DNA of 64,000 nucleotides from Gautieria morchelliformis (taxonomy: Eukaryota > Basidiomycota > Agaricomycetes > Gomphales > Gomphaceae): the NCBI GenBank assembly GCA_015179125.1, contig WHVA01000232.1, positions 1 through 64,000 on the forward strand. The letters are read 5' to 3'. A program made the position numbers and the translations under genes. Below are positions 22,868 to 33,979 of the stretch, piece by piece. The notes under the pieces were generated by a model. The model did not search any database and had not been told where the DNA came from. It worked only from the letters and a program-made list of their open reading frames with translations. Numbering within the stretch: position 1 is the first letter of the stretch; each line of letters opens with the position of its first letter.

Positions 22868-24330
22868 GTTGCCACCAATCCACAGCTGTATAAAGACCCG
22901 CGCAAGGGCACCTTTCAGCCCGCCTCTCCTCCCTCTGCCGCTGTGTCTCCCTTATGAGCGGGCTGTTCATTCTCTCACAATGGCGGGAGAAGGTGGTGTG
23001 CACGACCGTGTGGGGCTGTCTCTCGTCCTCCACTATCCCCTGCCTCTGACCCTGCGCTTCATGTGACCTTACTGCCCTTTCCGACCCACCCTTTCTAGCC
23101 TTAAAATCAGTGGAAGCAGGGTGGTTTCGTAATAGCAAGTCCATGGACGACAATATCATGCAGCATCTAGTGCGCGACTCTCTGCGGCCGTGTGTCCATC
23201 TCTGCTATGCCTTGCTTCTGTCCCTGAGATTCGCGACTGTATGGCTTTCAGCCGTCCCTAAGATTCGCGACTCTCCGGCTTTCAGGCATTTCCGATATCC
23301 CCTGCGCTCCGCCTCTCCCACGGCCTAGGGGCCATTGCCGCAACCGCCCCCACCACGCGCACCACTGGGTCAGATGACATGGCGCTGCCGTTCCATGCAG
23401 TGACGTACACGTCCGATCCTGATCGTCTAGTGTTATGGGCGGGAGGTAGTAGTCGACAAACGCCGTGCGTGCCATGGCCTCACCGTAAGACGCACAATTC
23501 ATCCGAGATGAAACGTGTGATGCATCTGGTGTTGATTTCCAGCGTCCAGTGCCGGGGTGTCCTTCTTGTGCTCCCTACCTTGAACACTCATCCGCTGTTT
23601 TCTTCTCATACGCATGAATACACTACCCCTTGTCTCCCCACCCTTCCTCGACCCCACACCCTCACCCGATCTGCCCCGCGGTCAGCACTCTTGACTCTCT
23701 GCTCTGCTTAGAACGCCCCCTTGGCGGACGATGCAGAAGAGCAGTCTGACCGTGTTGACAATCCAGAGAGGGCATTACTGGTGAGTGAGAGTGGGTAGAG
23801 CTACCAGGTGCGCCGTCGGGATCCGCTTGGGGTACGCACGTCCTACCCAGCGCTCGGTCACACAGTGCTTGTGTCGGGGTCTCGTCTAAATGTCACGCCA
23901 ATCTACGGCTATGGCTGCAATCTACCAAAGGATCTAGAGCGAACGCTGAGAAGGGGGGCAAAGCAAGTCAACATGCTCCTAGCGAAGCCAAAAGCTTTGA
24001 AGCCTCTGTTCATGTACATACAAGGCACTGGGAGGTTCGAGGGAACATACCGAAACCTAATAGAGAGACAGGAGGAGTAACCACAGGGGCATGAGTAAGG
24101 GGAGAAGGAACACAAAGGAGAAGAGGGAGAAGAACACAAAGAGGAAGAAGGGCAGATCACACACAAGGCGCAGCACTCACCCTGCCACTAAGGGCAAGGA
24201 CACACCCAGGGCATTGCCCACGGAGCTCAAGCAGAGATAGAGAAAAAGAGGTTAGATAGCGCACATGTCGACCAGGTATTTGTAGCCACGTCTTACATAG
24301 GGACACACGCCAAAAGACGATAAATTGGAG
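22868..24330. repeat. Continuation of dispersed unit, copy ii, upstream side
   Basis: It continues the unit split by the copia element and aligns with 50145-51600 of unit iii (shared words CGCTGCCGTTCCATGCAGTG, TCGGGATCCGCT, GCGCTCGG). No gene is recognised; short open frames are not shared between copies. A/G-rich sequence at 24070-24170 and an A-rich tract at 24310-24350 close the region. Confidence 0.65.
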
Positions 24331-24892
24331 GAAAAATAAATAAATAAATTTGTGTCCAACTCAAGTTCTGACATTTAACTTAGATTGAGTTTTGAACCCT
24401 TCTCTACCTGAACATCTTCTGACTTCTGATCTCCAATACCTGAAATACTTAGGACAATAGTACATTAGGGCACAACACATACATTGAAGCCACTGTCCTT
24501 TTAGATCCAAACTCCAGGAATCACAGAAAGCCCCTTTGAATGCATGTAAAATATGCCAGAAGTTAAATTACTACGATAGCAGGAGATGCAATATCTGTAT
24601 GACAATGAGTATTTGCACTGTGAAACTTAAGGGGCCTCTCTGCACCGGATCCATGACATCCCATGCTCAAACTGGCTGAGATCAAGCTTTGTGGACCCCT
24701 TCCCAATTACAGCAGTATTTGCCGGCCAGCACAGGCCTAACTGAGACCAGGGTGGGACCCAGAATAAAAGTTCTGAGGGTGAGTTGAGTATCCAGCCATT
24801 TTCTAGCCGTGAGTCATGTCGAAACCCAGGCCCTGTACCTGTACAAATGATATTAGGAGATGTCATCATGTTCCAACAAATATAAATAACAG
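24331..24892. other. Downstream flank of NLR copy B
   Basis: Holds the relic 3' end of the second LTR family (about 24430-24510) and sequence shared with 291-655. No gene is recognised. Confidence 0.5.
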
Positions 24893-27800
24893 CTACTGAC
24901 TAGCCCGACCTGCAAATGGTGCTGAAATGGCCTCCCCGGTGTCTGCATTCCACACACGGATCGTCTTGTCACCAGACCCGGAGACGATGCGCTTGCCGTC
25001 GTGAGAGAACGCCACCGACGTTACGCAGTCGGTGTGGCCTTGGAATGGTGCTGAAATGGCCTCCCCGGTGTCTGCATTCCACACACGGATCATGTTGTCA
25101 TCAGACCCGGAGACGATGCGCTTGCCGTCGTGCGAGAACGCCACCGACGTGACGCGGTCGGTGTGGCCTTCGAACGGTGCTGAAATGGCCTCCCCAGTAT
25201 CTGCATTCCACACACGGATCGTCTTGTCACCAGACCCGGAGACGATGCGCTTGCCGTCGTGTGAGAACACCACCGACGTGACCCAGTGGGTGTGGCCTTC
25301 GAATGGTGCTGAAATGGCCTCCCCGGTGTCTGCATTCCACACACGGATCGTCTTGTCACGAGACCCGGAGACGATGCGCTTGCCGTCGTGCGAGAACATC
25401 ACCGACGTGACCCAGTGAGTGTGGCCTTCGAATGGTGCTGAAATGGCCTCCCCGGTGTCTGCATACCACACACGGATCGTCTTGTCGCGAGACCCGGAGA
25501 CGATGCGCTTGCCATCGTGCGAGAACGCCACCGACCTGACCAAGCCGGTGTGGCCTTGGAATGGTGCTGAAATGTCCTCCCCGGTGTCTGCATTCCACAC
25601 ACGGATCGTCTTGTCCTCAGACCCGGAGACGATGCGCTTGCCGTCGTGCGAGAACGCCACCGACGTGACCCAGTCGGTGTGGCCTTCGAATGGTGCTGAA
25701 ATGGCCCCCCCGGTGTCTGCATTCCAAACACGGATCGTCTTGTCATCAGACCCGGAGACGATGCGCTTGCCGTCGTGCGAGAACGCCAACGACGTCACCC
25801 AGTCGGTGTGGCCTTCGAATGGTGCTGAAATGGCCTCCCCGGTGTCTGCATTCCACACACGGATCATCTTGTCACCAGACCCGGAGACGATGCGCTTGCC
25901 GTCATGCGAGAATGCAACCGACGTGATGCCCCCGGTGTGGCCTTCGAACGGTGCTGAAATGGCCTCCCCGGTGTCTGCATTCCACACACGGATCGTCTTG
26001 TCAGGAGACCCGGAGACGATGCGCTTGCCGTCGTGCGAGAACGCCACTGACGTGACCCAGTGGGTGTGGCCTTCGAATGGTGCTGAAATGGCCCCCCCGG
26101 TGTCTGCATTCCACATACGGATCGTCTTGTCACCAGACCCGGAGACGAGGCACTTGCCGTCGTGCGAGAACGCCACCGACGTGACGGAGCCGGTGTGGCC
26201 TTCGAACGGTGCTGAAATGGCCTCCCCGGTGTCTGCATTCCACACACGGATCGTCTTGTCACGAGACCCGGAGATGATGCGCTTGCCGTCGTGCGAGAAC
26301 ACTACCGATGTGACGGAGCCGGTGTGGCCTTCGAACGGTGCTGAAATGGCCTCCCCGGTGTCTGCATTCCACACACGGATCGTCTTGTCACGAGACCCGG
26401 AGACGATGCGCTTGCCGTCGTGCGAGAACGCCACTGACATGACCGAGCCGGTGTGGCCTTCGAATGGTGCTGAAATGGCCTCCCCGGTGTCTGCATTCCA
26501 CACACGGATCGTCTTGTCATGAGACCCGGAGACGATGCGCTTGCCGTCGTGCGAGAACGCCACCGACGTGACCCAGTCGGTGTGGCCTTCGAATGGTGCT
26601 GAAATGGCCTCCCCGGTGTCTGCATTCCACACACGGATCGTCTTGTCATGACACCCGGAGACGATGCGCTTGCCGTCGTGCGAGAACGCCACCGACCTGA
26701 CCCCGCCGGTGTGGCCTACCAGAACGGTTTGAATACGTGGCCACGTCGTCGCTTTCCCAGTCTCGACTCGTAGTAGTCGCGGGAATCGTGGGAGGTAAGT
26801 CTCGCACAGTTTCGACCTTTCAGGTGCAAACGGGAGTGCCGACAAATAAAGATGGGAGGCACTCTGGGAGATTACACTCCCAAACGTACGTACAAAATTG
26901 AGGGTATCCGTTGCCAATGATGCAATGTCCTCATCCTGAAGTTCATTAGACTCACGTCGGAGATCGTAACAACTCGGGCACTCACCTGACTCCAGTCCAT
27001 TATTGACAAGAGCGCTGCTGAAGCATCGGGTACCTGCTTGATCAGACTCAAAACTTCCAGCCAGTAGAGTAGCTTAGTCTCGAAGAACTCTTTGACCTTT
27101 GCACCTATATCCGGCGCAAACCTGGTGTCGCGAACATGGTCCGCCCAAAAGCGGCAAGAGTAGGAAAGTTGTGAGGATATATACCTGTCGGTCCGTATCG
27201 CCAAGTCGACAAAGTCGTCGTTACGCAGATGTGATGTTTCAAGCTGACAAATGTTGAAACGAAGTTCATCCTTCATCACGCGCAAGCATGAGAGTGCAAG
27301 ATTATCATGGTGTGAAGATGTATCAGATGTATCGATGTAGAATGCTTTACTTCGGTTTTGATCTGTCAAGAAGTCACGAAAAGACGTGTGCAGCAGAGTG
27401 ATTGTGCCAGATTCGTGAGAAGGATGGCTCAGCAGAGCACCCATAGGTCCAACGATATGTTGAACCTCGGTACCCGAGTTGTCTTCCTTGCACAATTTCT
27501 GCAGGGCAGACATCGAGAGCGGTTCTTTGGCAGTCAGGATGCAGTGCATCACCAAGCAAAAGCGATCCTTGACATCGTCCGTCAATTCATCGTCTTCACC
27601 GAATATCTGCTTGAGGATACCGAGATACAGGCTATCCATTCCACGGAGGTTCTTGACCAAAAGTGTTTGGAATTGCTGAACGGGATCCCGACCACCCTTC
27701 CCATCTCCTTGGACAAATCGACAAGCCGTGGACGCCCATTGAAAGTGACCTTCAGATTTCTCGACTAATAATCGACACCAGACAGCGTTGGGCCATTCGC

Positions 27801-29849
27801 GCTCGAGGGCAGTAATGTTGTTACCTAGTTCATCTTTCACAAAGCGGGCGATGTCACCGGCAGGGTTCGGGTCAATATCCTTTAGCGACTTGGAAAGCAC
27901 GTGCTTCTTCCCGAGAAGGGCCCCCTGGACGTCTTCTTCGGCACGGGAGGTGATGAGAACGCGGAAGTTAGGCGGCAGTTCTGCAGCTTCGTTACCAAGG
28001 ACAGACAAGAGATCCTTGCGAGATTTCTGGTCTCCGCTCTCATCCAATGCATCAATAACTATCACCGTCGGTCCAACGGTGGTTAGGTCCTGGGCGGGTT
28101 CTAGAATGAACCTCTTGAACTGCACACGAGGCGCGGATGTGGTCCGAAGCTCTCGCTTCTCCCGAACCACTTGCAATAACGATGCTCTGCGTGCTCGATC
28201 CAGATCGGCTAGACCACGAGCAATTGTGCTGAACACATATTTTGGGGAGCGTTCTGCCTGAAGAGCGCGGTCAAAACAATACGACGATCCGAGACGTTTG
28301 AGCCCTTCAAATCGTCGAGCGACCTCATGCGCAATCGCAGATTTGCCGGCACCCGCAACATCGTTCAACAAAAATATCCGGGGGGTGTCGTCGCTATCCT
28401 GGTTGGCCCAATTGCAGATCTCTTCAATAACTTTCTCGCGAGTACCCGGCAGACAGCCCTTTTCAGGATTGCAACCAGCTCCCTTTGTGTAGAGCATGTC
28501 ATCAAGCAGAACTTCCTCGGCTGGTTGGAAGGTGTATTAGCCTCGGGAAAGGCCCAAAGTCAGAAAACTCACAGATGTCGCCGACGACATCCATAACACG
28601 TAGTACAGTGACTTCAACACGTCGTACAGTGATTTCAGTATGAATCACGGCATGTTGTTCTAAATCCAGCTTCAGTTTATTGAAAGATTCCTGGTATTCT
28701 GTGACCTTGCTGTCGACACCCGAGACTAGATTCTTCGCGGCTCTTTTCCCTGAACAAAGATCATTAGCCATGGCCACCTGACACAATGGTTCGAACATAC
28801 AGAAGTCCTTGATTTTGGCATAGTCGCGGATGAAGTAACCGCACTCTACGGTCAGATTCGTCAAGGATATGATAATTTGCCGTTGCGATTCAATTTTCTT
28901 TAACGGCTCCGCCGAGTGGACGAACGCATAGGTGTCTCTAATAACCTTCGCCAGCTCATTGATCCTATCGTCCCGGTCCTTCTGAGCAATGATCGCCTAC
29001 CCAACGTCAGCTATGTCCATCAAGGTGATGCATGTGATAGATCTACCTTGTGCGCAATAGACAGGATAGACCATGCCATCTTCGCGTAAGGATGGACCTA
29101 GAATCAAGCAAACCGTGTGTGTACATGAGATGACCTTGGAGACCGCTGGCGTTTGAACCATACCTCGGAGATCCCATCCACGATCTTGGTAAACAGCCGG
29201 ATCCTTTCCAGGAGTGGATCCCAAGCCGCCGATATTGTTTCGAGGGTATTGACGGTGGAAGTGCCGGCGTCGGCCCCAGGCCCTCCAATAACAAATAGGG
29301 ACGGCACCGGGTTCATGACCTCTTCCGTTCCCCTAACTGCCTTGTTCAACTGGGTGTCCCGCGCCTCGTCGGACGGCGCGAAAGACGAAATGGTGAACTC
29401 TAGGACAGTCTGAACCTCATGCGTCCTCCCTGCCTTATCTGATTTTTGCAGTTTGCGAGCAACGGCTGCTGTGTTTGATGATTATGCATGCATTCCGTCG
29501 ATGAGCGAAAAGGACTGACCTCCAGTTGCTCCTTCTGCAAGCAGAAACTCAATGCTTTCCTTCGTCCTGCCTATGAAATTATCAGGTCCGATGGTATGAT
29601 GCCCATATATTTCAATTTCCAACAGAGAAGACCGAGTCAAGTTGAAGCTGTGGATGGATTTAAGATCATATTGAGACACTAACGCTGGAATTCACGCACA
29701 AATAGAATGGCTCATTCCACGAGGCAGCATTTCCTCTCGCAGAAAACGTAGTCTTCTGGGGGGGTCCTTATCGACGACGAGTTTCACGAAGAACTGACTA
29801 GGACGTTTGCCGAACAGTGAGACATTGGGAAGGTGATAACATTTCAGGT
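24893..29849 (-). CDS. C2-NACHT-WD40 NLR-like protein, copy B
   Basis: Paralogue of copy A with the same exon plan: 29700-29849, 29520-29647, 29468-29164, 29097-29047, 28996-28573, 28520-26986, 26935-24893. It has Walker A AGAGKS, Walker B TVIVIDALDES, the helical linker and 14 WD40 repeats. The NACHT exon differs from copy A at only about a dozen residues of 511 (for example R/K, D/N, E/Q changes). Exon 29164-29468 has a 6-bp in-frame deletion. The C7 tract near 29760 breaks the C2 frame exactly as in copy A. WD40 repeats 1-4 equal those of copy A, but most of repeats 5-14 differ. The start codon was not resolved. A related C2 relic lies at 16700-16937. Confidence 0.85.
24912..26713 (-). repeat. 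14 x 129-bp WD40 repeat array, copy B
   Basis: Fourteen 43-residue repeats. The residues after GHT (DW, GS, HW, GG, GL, DR, DC) and after SGS (H, R, G, P, D, E) are more varied than in copy A. The SHHG/SGDLT and SID variants abundant in copy A are absent. Confidence 0.95.
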
Positions 29850-31329
29850 CTGTTGTCGATGGCCAAGAGTCAGTATACAATAGATAGCACAAACGAAAGC
29901 GTCTTTCCAGCAACTTTAATTCCTGCAGGAATACTTGGGGGTGGAGTGACCAGTTAGTTGGCTCTAGAGAAGCGATCGTGGGCTTACGGTGCTGTCACAG
30001 TGCCCTCAACGTTGTTCATCATGCGCAGCGTTCGAGGTGGGTGGTAGACAATGGGTGGTAGACAAAATACGATGAGAGGCGCTGCACGGACTTCGGACCT
30101 GTCATCGAAGCTTGCAACTCCGACGTGTGCCCGGCGTCAATGTGAAGCGCCCGTCGATGTGGCTCGTCTCCGTAGGTACTCGGCCGTCTTCCTTCGTAAG
30201 TACAGTTAGTCCGTGTCTCAGAGGCAACAGTGCATATCATCTCGTGCCTTGGAGTAAGTGAGCTCCGTGCACGCCTGGGCACGTGGACCCGTTGTCCCAC
30301 ACAACATGTCCATCTGCCATGACCATCGGGGTCTATCCCGCTCTCAGATGAGGTCACACGGTCACACTTGCAGCTTGTCCCCATTCCCAAGCAGCACTAC
30401 CAGATCTCCAAATGCGGCACCTGTCCCTCCAGTCCATCTTCCCTCCCAACTTTGCAAGGCTCCAATGCCTACGACCCGTTTCACCGGTTCTCCCTCAGCG
30501 GACAGCGACCGTACAGTCACCGGGGACTCCTCCAAATCTTGTCAAGCCCTCCCCTTTCCCAGTCGTATCGGTAGTTGTAGATGATCTCGTGACTGAAGCA
30601 CGCACATGAAGATCATGAATGACGTATACAGGAGCTACGTTCACACGAAATTGAAGATAACAGGATGGCGGTGCATGTTCTCAGAAAGAACGAGTCTGGA
30701 TAGCAAGCTAGGCAGACAGAGATACAAACCCAGGAGTCGCAGTACAAACATAACGGCGTTATTAATTATGGTTTGCAAGCTGCATGGTCTCGACGCCGGA
30801 GGTTCGTCGATCATCTTGACTTTCTAGCATTGTCGTTTAAATACGCATGCGGAAGTCAGTAATAGCGCGATGATAGATCACTATAAGCTGCGCGCGACAA
30901 AAGGATAGGTGTTCAATCGAGCTGAATACTGCAGTGCAGAAGATTAATATTGATAGGCCGACGCTCTAATAACCAGCGCCGGCTTCATCGGATCAGGCCA
31001 GACTTTTGGAAGTACCAGCTATTTCGTCGAAGTTTCAATATATTTGTTCGCTCCTGTGTTCCTTTCCTTTTGGAGGACTGTCGCAAGTGCCGTCGCCCAC
31101 TGAGGGAACCACACAGATTGATGGAAGCAAGTGTGGCTGACTCAGACGCGCCGATCAATGTATCGAAGTCCCTGTAAACCGAGAGCCTCTAGCCTAAAAA
31201 GGAAATTATAATTACGCTATTGGCTGAACGGTTACCATCGTACGGTCGCTTGGGACTCCGGCGGGCGATAAAAGGTGGGAACTTAGAGTCTGCTGAGAGT
31301 ACTGAGCTGTACTGAGTTTACGCTCCCTG
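29850..31329. other. Upstream of NLR copy B and unique sequence
   Basis: Up to 30551 it matches the upstream side of copy A, probably first exon and promoter. From 30552 to 31329 nothing is recognised; open frames are short and without family features. Confidence 0.45.
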
Positions 31330-31863
31330 CCTCTTGCAATAACATATCTCAACAGTTTCCACACAAGTCCAAGTTTGTTCCTGCACGAGATATTCCAGAT
31401 CTACCAGGGAAGGTGCAGACACTCTTATGATACAGCGTTGTACATTTGACCGGGAATACTAATAGTGGCGCATGCATTAGGTTACCATTGTCACTGGAGG
31501 AAATTCTGGAATCGGATATCACACTGTGAAACAGTTACTCCTCAAGAACGCCAAAGTTGACTTTTCCGCACGCTCCGCTACTATACTAGGTGTGAAGATG
31601 CAGTGAAACGACTAAAGGAAGAGACGGGGGGAAAGCGCACGTCATATTACACTTGGACTTGGCTGATCTGCATAGTGTCAAAAAGACTGCAGAGGAATTC
31701 TTGAGCAAAGAGGAAAGGCTTGATATTCTGTTCAATAACGCGTATGTGGGGTTACATGCACTGTTCCCTCCAATCATTGATTAAATGTGGCCTGGTGAAA
31801 TTCTCCGACAGTGCCGTTGTGGCGCCTCTTCCCGACCTCTTAACTGTGCAAGGGTATGACCTC
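31330..31863 (+). pseudogene. Short-chain dehydrogenase, N-terminal part
   Basis: Plus-strand exons of a retinol-dehydrogenase-like SDR oxidoreductase: FVPARDIPDLPGK, then after an intron VTIVTGGNSGIGYHTVKQLL (the GxxxGxG cofactor site), LHLDLADLHSVKKTAEEF, ERLDILFNNA, and after a GTATGT intron DLLTVQGYDL. At least two 1-nt frameshifts are needed, one after FSARS and one after EETGGK. The reading stops at 31863 inside a codon run that resumes at 33412. Further parts are at 33412-33562, 39666-39970 (inverted) and 40451-40590. Confidence 0.85.
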
Positions 31864-33411
31864 CGTGTGTACATTCAGAACTACACACACATCAGGAACG
31901 GCCGATTCCGGCTTGACTCTGGGTTCCACGTAGCGCCACAGATGGTTATGTGGCGCTGCTGCCCGCACTAGGTAGACCTACAGCTTTCTACCTCCAGGGA
32001 CGGTCTTGTCTATGCCTCTAGTAGCCCTCCACTTCCCCAACCTTGACAGGCTGGAGCCTCCTTGTGTGCATCTGGCCCCAAGTCACAAACAATTGTATCT
32101 CATGGGACGGCCAAACGGCACACCAACACTCAACGCAAGGCCTTTGTGTGCAAAATCGTGCGAGCTCTTTCGACGTTCGCAAATGCTCAATAGTGATATT
32201 CCCTCAGCCATGGCGAGTTTGCGCGGAAGGACTATTGGCGCGTACACGAACGAAGATGCGGACGGTCAGTCGCACGCAATGCAGAGGGGTTGCATGAGCT
32301 TTGCGTCATACATATGCAAACTGACAATTTGCTAGACCTGTGGCCTGTTCATTAGGCCGGCATGTCAAGACTAGAGAATCAAATTTTAACAGATCCATGT
32401 GAATTCAATGCCATGGATGGCTGGTGCACAAGCGTGCCCAACTGCGTTGCTTGCGTTCGCACGACCAACTTAGCGAAAATTTCTTCTCCTATGTGTCACG
32501 TGACATGTAAGTTTTGTGCCCAACAGCACCAAATAGTTCGGGCCATAGAAATACTGCGCTATGCCCGGGTCTCAAAGGGGCCGCTCGTTTTCCCCACCAC
32601 CAACTCCTCCACCATTATTCACGGAGAGAGCTCTACCAGAGCTCTGTCAATATTATCCTATGCTCCTGTGCTTATACTGGATATAATGACTACTTTGCTC
32701 TGCTCACTGCCGCTGACTGGCTCATCTATTAGCTCTGCATGCCATCGCGCCTGGCCGTGCTGTCTCCCTGCTATGCTCTGGTCATCTCTGTGTCTGGCTC
32801 AGCTTTGGCTTATACATTCAACTCTTGTATCTGCTCAGTCTCTGTATCCCCTCTGATCACATCTTTAGATCTCACCTTGTAGTTGGTGGGAACCGAAGGA
32901 GCAAACATTAAACGGTTGACAGCGTCGGGATAAGGGCAGGGTTCCACAACGTTCCGGAAACTGTGAAGTCACGTTTCGACCACACGAAGCTTGCATGAGC
33001 AGCTGCGGCAATCCACGGCACCTTCGACGAAGAATACACATGCCAACTTTTCCTCTATGTACTTATATAGACCAATATCTAACTACGAAATGATATCTTA
33101 TCTCCTAAAGCCTCCCGAGGCCAGAACCTGCATTAATTACATCTCATCTCAACCAAATATGCCCTGGGATGTGGCCCACCGTAGACACCAGGCGGCATTA
33201 CGTGTGACTACTGTAACCCACCGTAGATACCGCCTGTGGCTACGTGGTCCTACGGCACACTACAAAATTGGGCCCACACTACGGCGCACATTGTAATAGG
33301 GGGGGAACCTACACGCCTACAAGTCCTATGTAGGGTACGTACCATTCCATAACATCCCCTGTTTTTCCTGATGCATACATTTATTTGATATTTAACTTCA
33401 CACGTGGCTCT
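31864..33411. mobile_element. Unidentified insertion inside the SDR exon
   Basis: SDR coding sequence stops at GGTATGACCTC and resumes at CCAGAATTTG, giving GYDL-QNLGTNFLGH across the gap; CTCC lies near both junctions. The insert of about 1.55 kb has no recognised transposase. The ends, GTGTGTACATTCAG and TTCACACGTGG, are weakly inverted. A GCGCCACA hairpin lies near 31933-31960 and repeated CCACCGTAGA words at 33176-33225. Confidence 0.5.
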
Positions 33412-33562
33412 CCAGAATTTGGTAAGGTATTTCCTCAATCCCCAATCCCCATGAGTTGATTTAGACTTGTGCAGGTACAAACTTCCTGGGACATTATTTC
33501 TTCATGAGTATTGCAAAAAAGGTCATCAGAGAGCTGCTCAGTTCCGTCGAATATACAGACGC
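33412..33562 (+). pseudogene. SDR, short middle exons
   Basis: CCAGAATTTG, then a GTAAGG intron ending TTGTGCAG, then TNFLGHYFFMS (SDR helix, normally TNVLGHF). The rest to 33562 is probably intron, ending in GACGC at the gypsy insertion. Confidence 0.7.
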
Positions 33563-33979
33563 TGTAAGGGCAACCCTGGCTAGTCGTGGAGATCACACTA
33601 CCACACAACTGACAAGGGGAAATCCAAAGAGAAAAGTCTAAGGACCCCCAATGTCAGCGAGCCCGTATTATACTACGCTGCGCAGCCAGGGACAACACTT
33701 GGCACCCGCCATCAACCCTGCATCCCCCTGACCCTTGATCGACCCTTGATGCCACCTATTATGCGAGTCGCTTGATTTCCGACACTGTTCCGGGGCGGAA
33801 GTCGGAAATTGGAGTGGAACTGGCAAGGCGAACGGAACTGGTGGAAGTTCTCCCAGAAGCGGAATCGTTCCCGAAAGCGGATGCGGAGATGGAATCGGAA
33901 CCGGAAGCGGAGTCGGAAATGGAGTCGGAACTGGGTGTGGTGTCGGAACTGGAAATGGAAAACAGGGTGTCCCCTGACA
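33563..33979 (-). repeat. 3' LTR of gypsy element
   Basis: 417 bp. The inner 33759-33979 encodes the Ser/Asp-rich C-terminus of pol (repeats of the type SDSISDSASG), reflecting the GGAA--GGAA repeat of the DNA. Confidence 0.95.

Larger units (their letters stand above)
24390..30551 (-). repeat. Segmental duplication, copy B
   Basis: Same-orientation duplicate of 168-6257. Flanks on both sides are unrelated to those of copy A, apart from the LTR relic at the downstream end. Confidence 0.9.

Noticed and set aside
31927..33247. Element with CCACGTAGC ends
   Set aside because: Ends match only with an indel and no target duplication; borders given by the SDR exon are more reliable.
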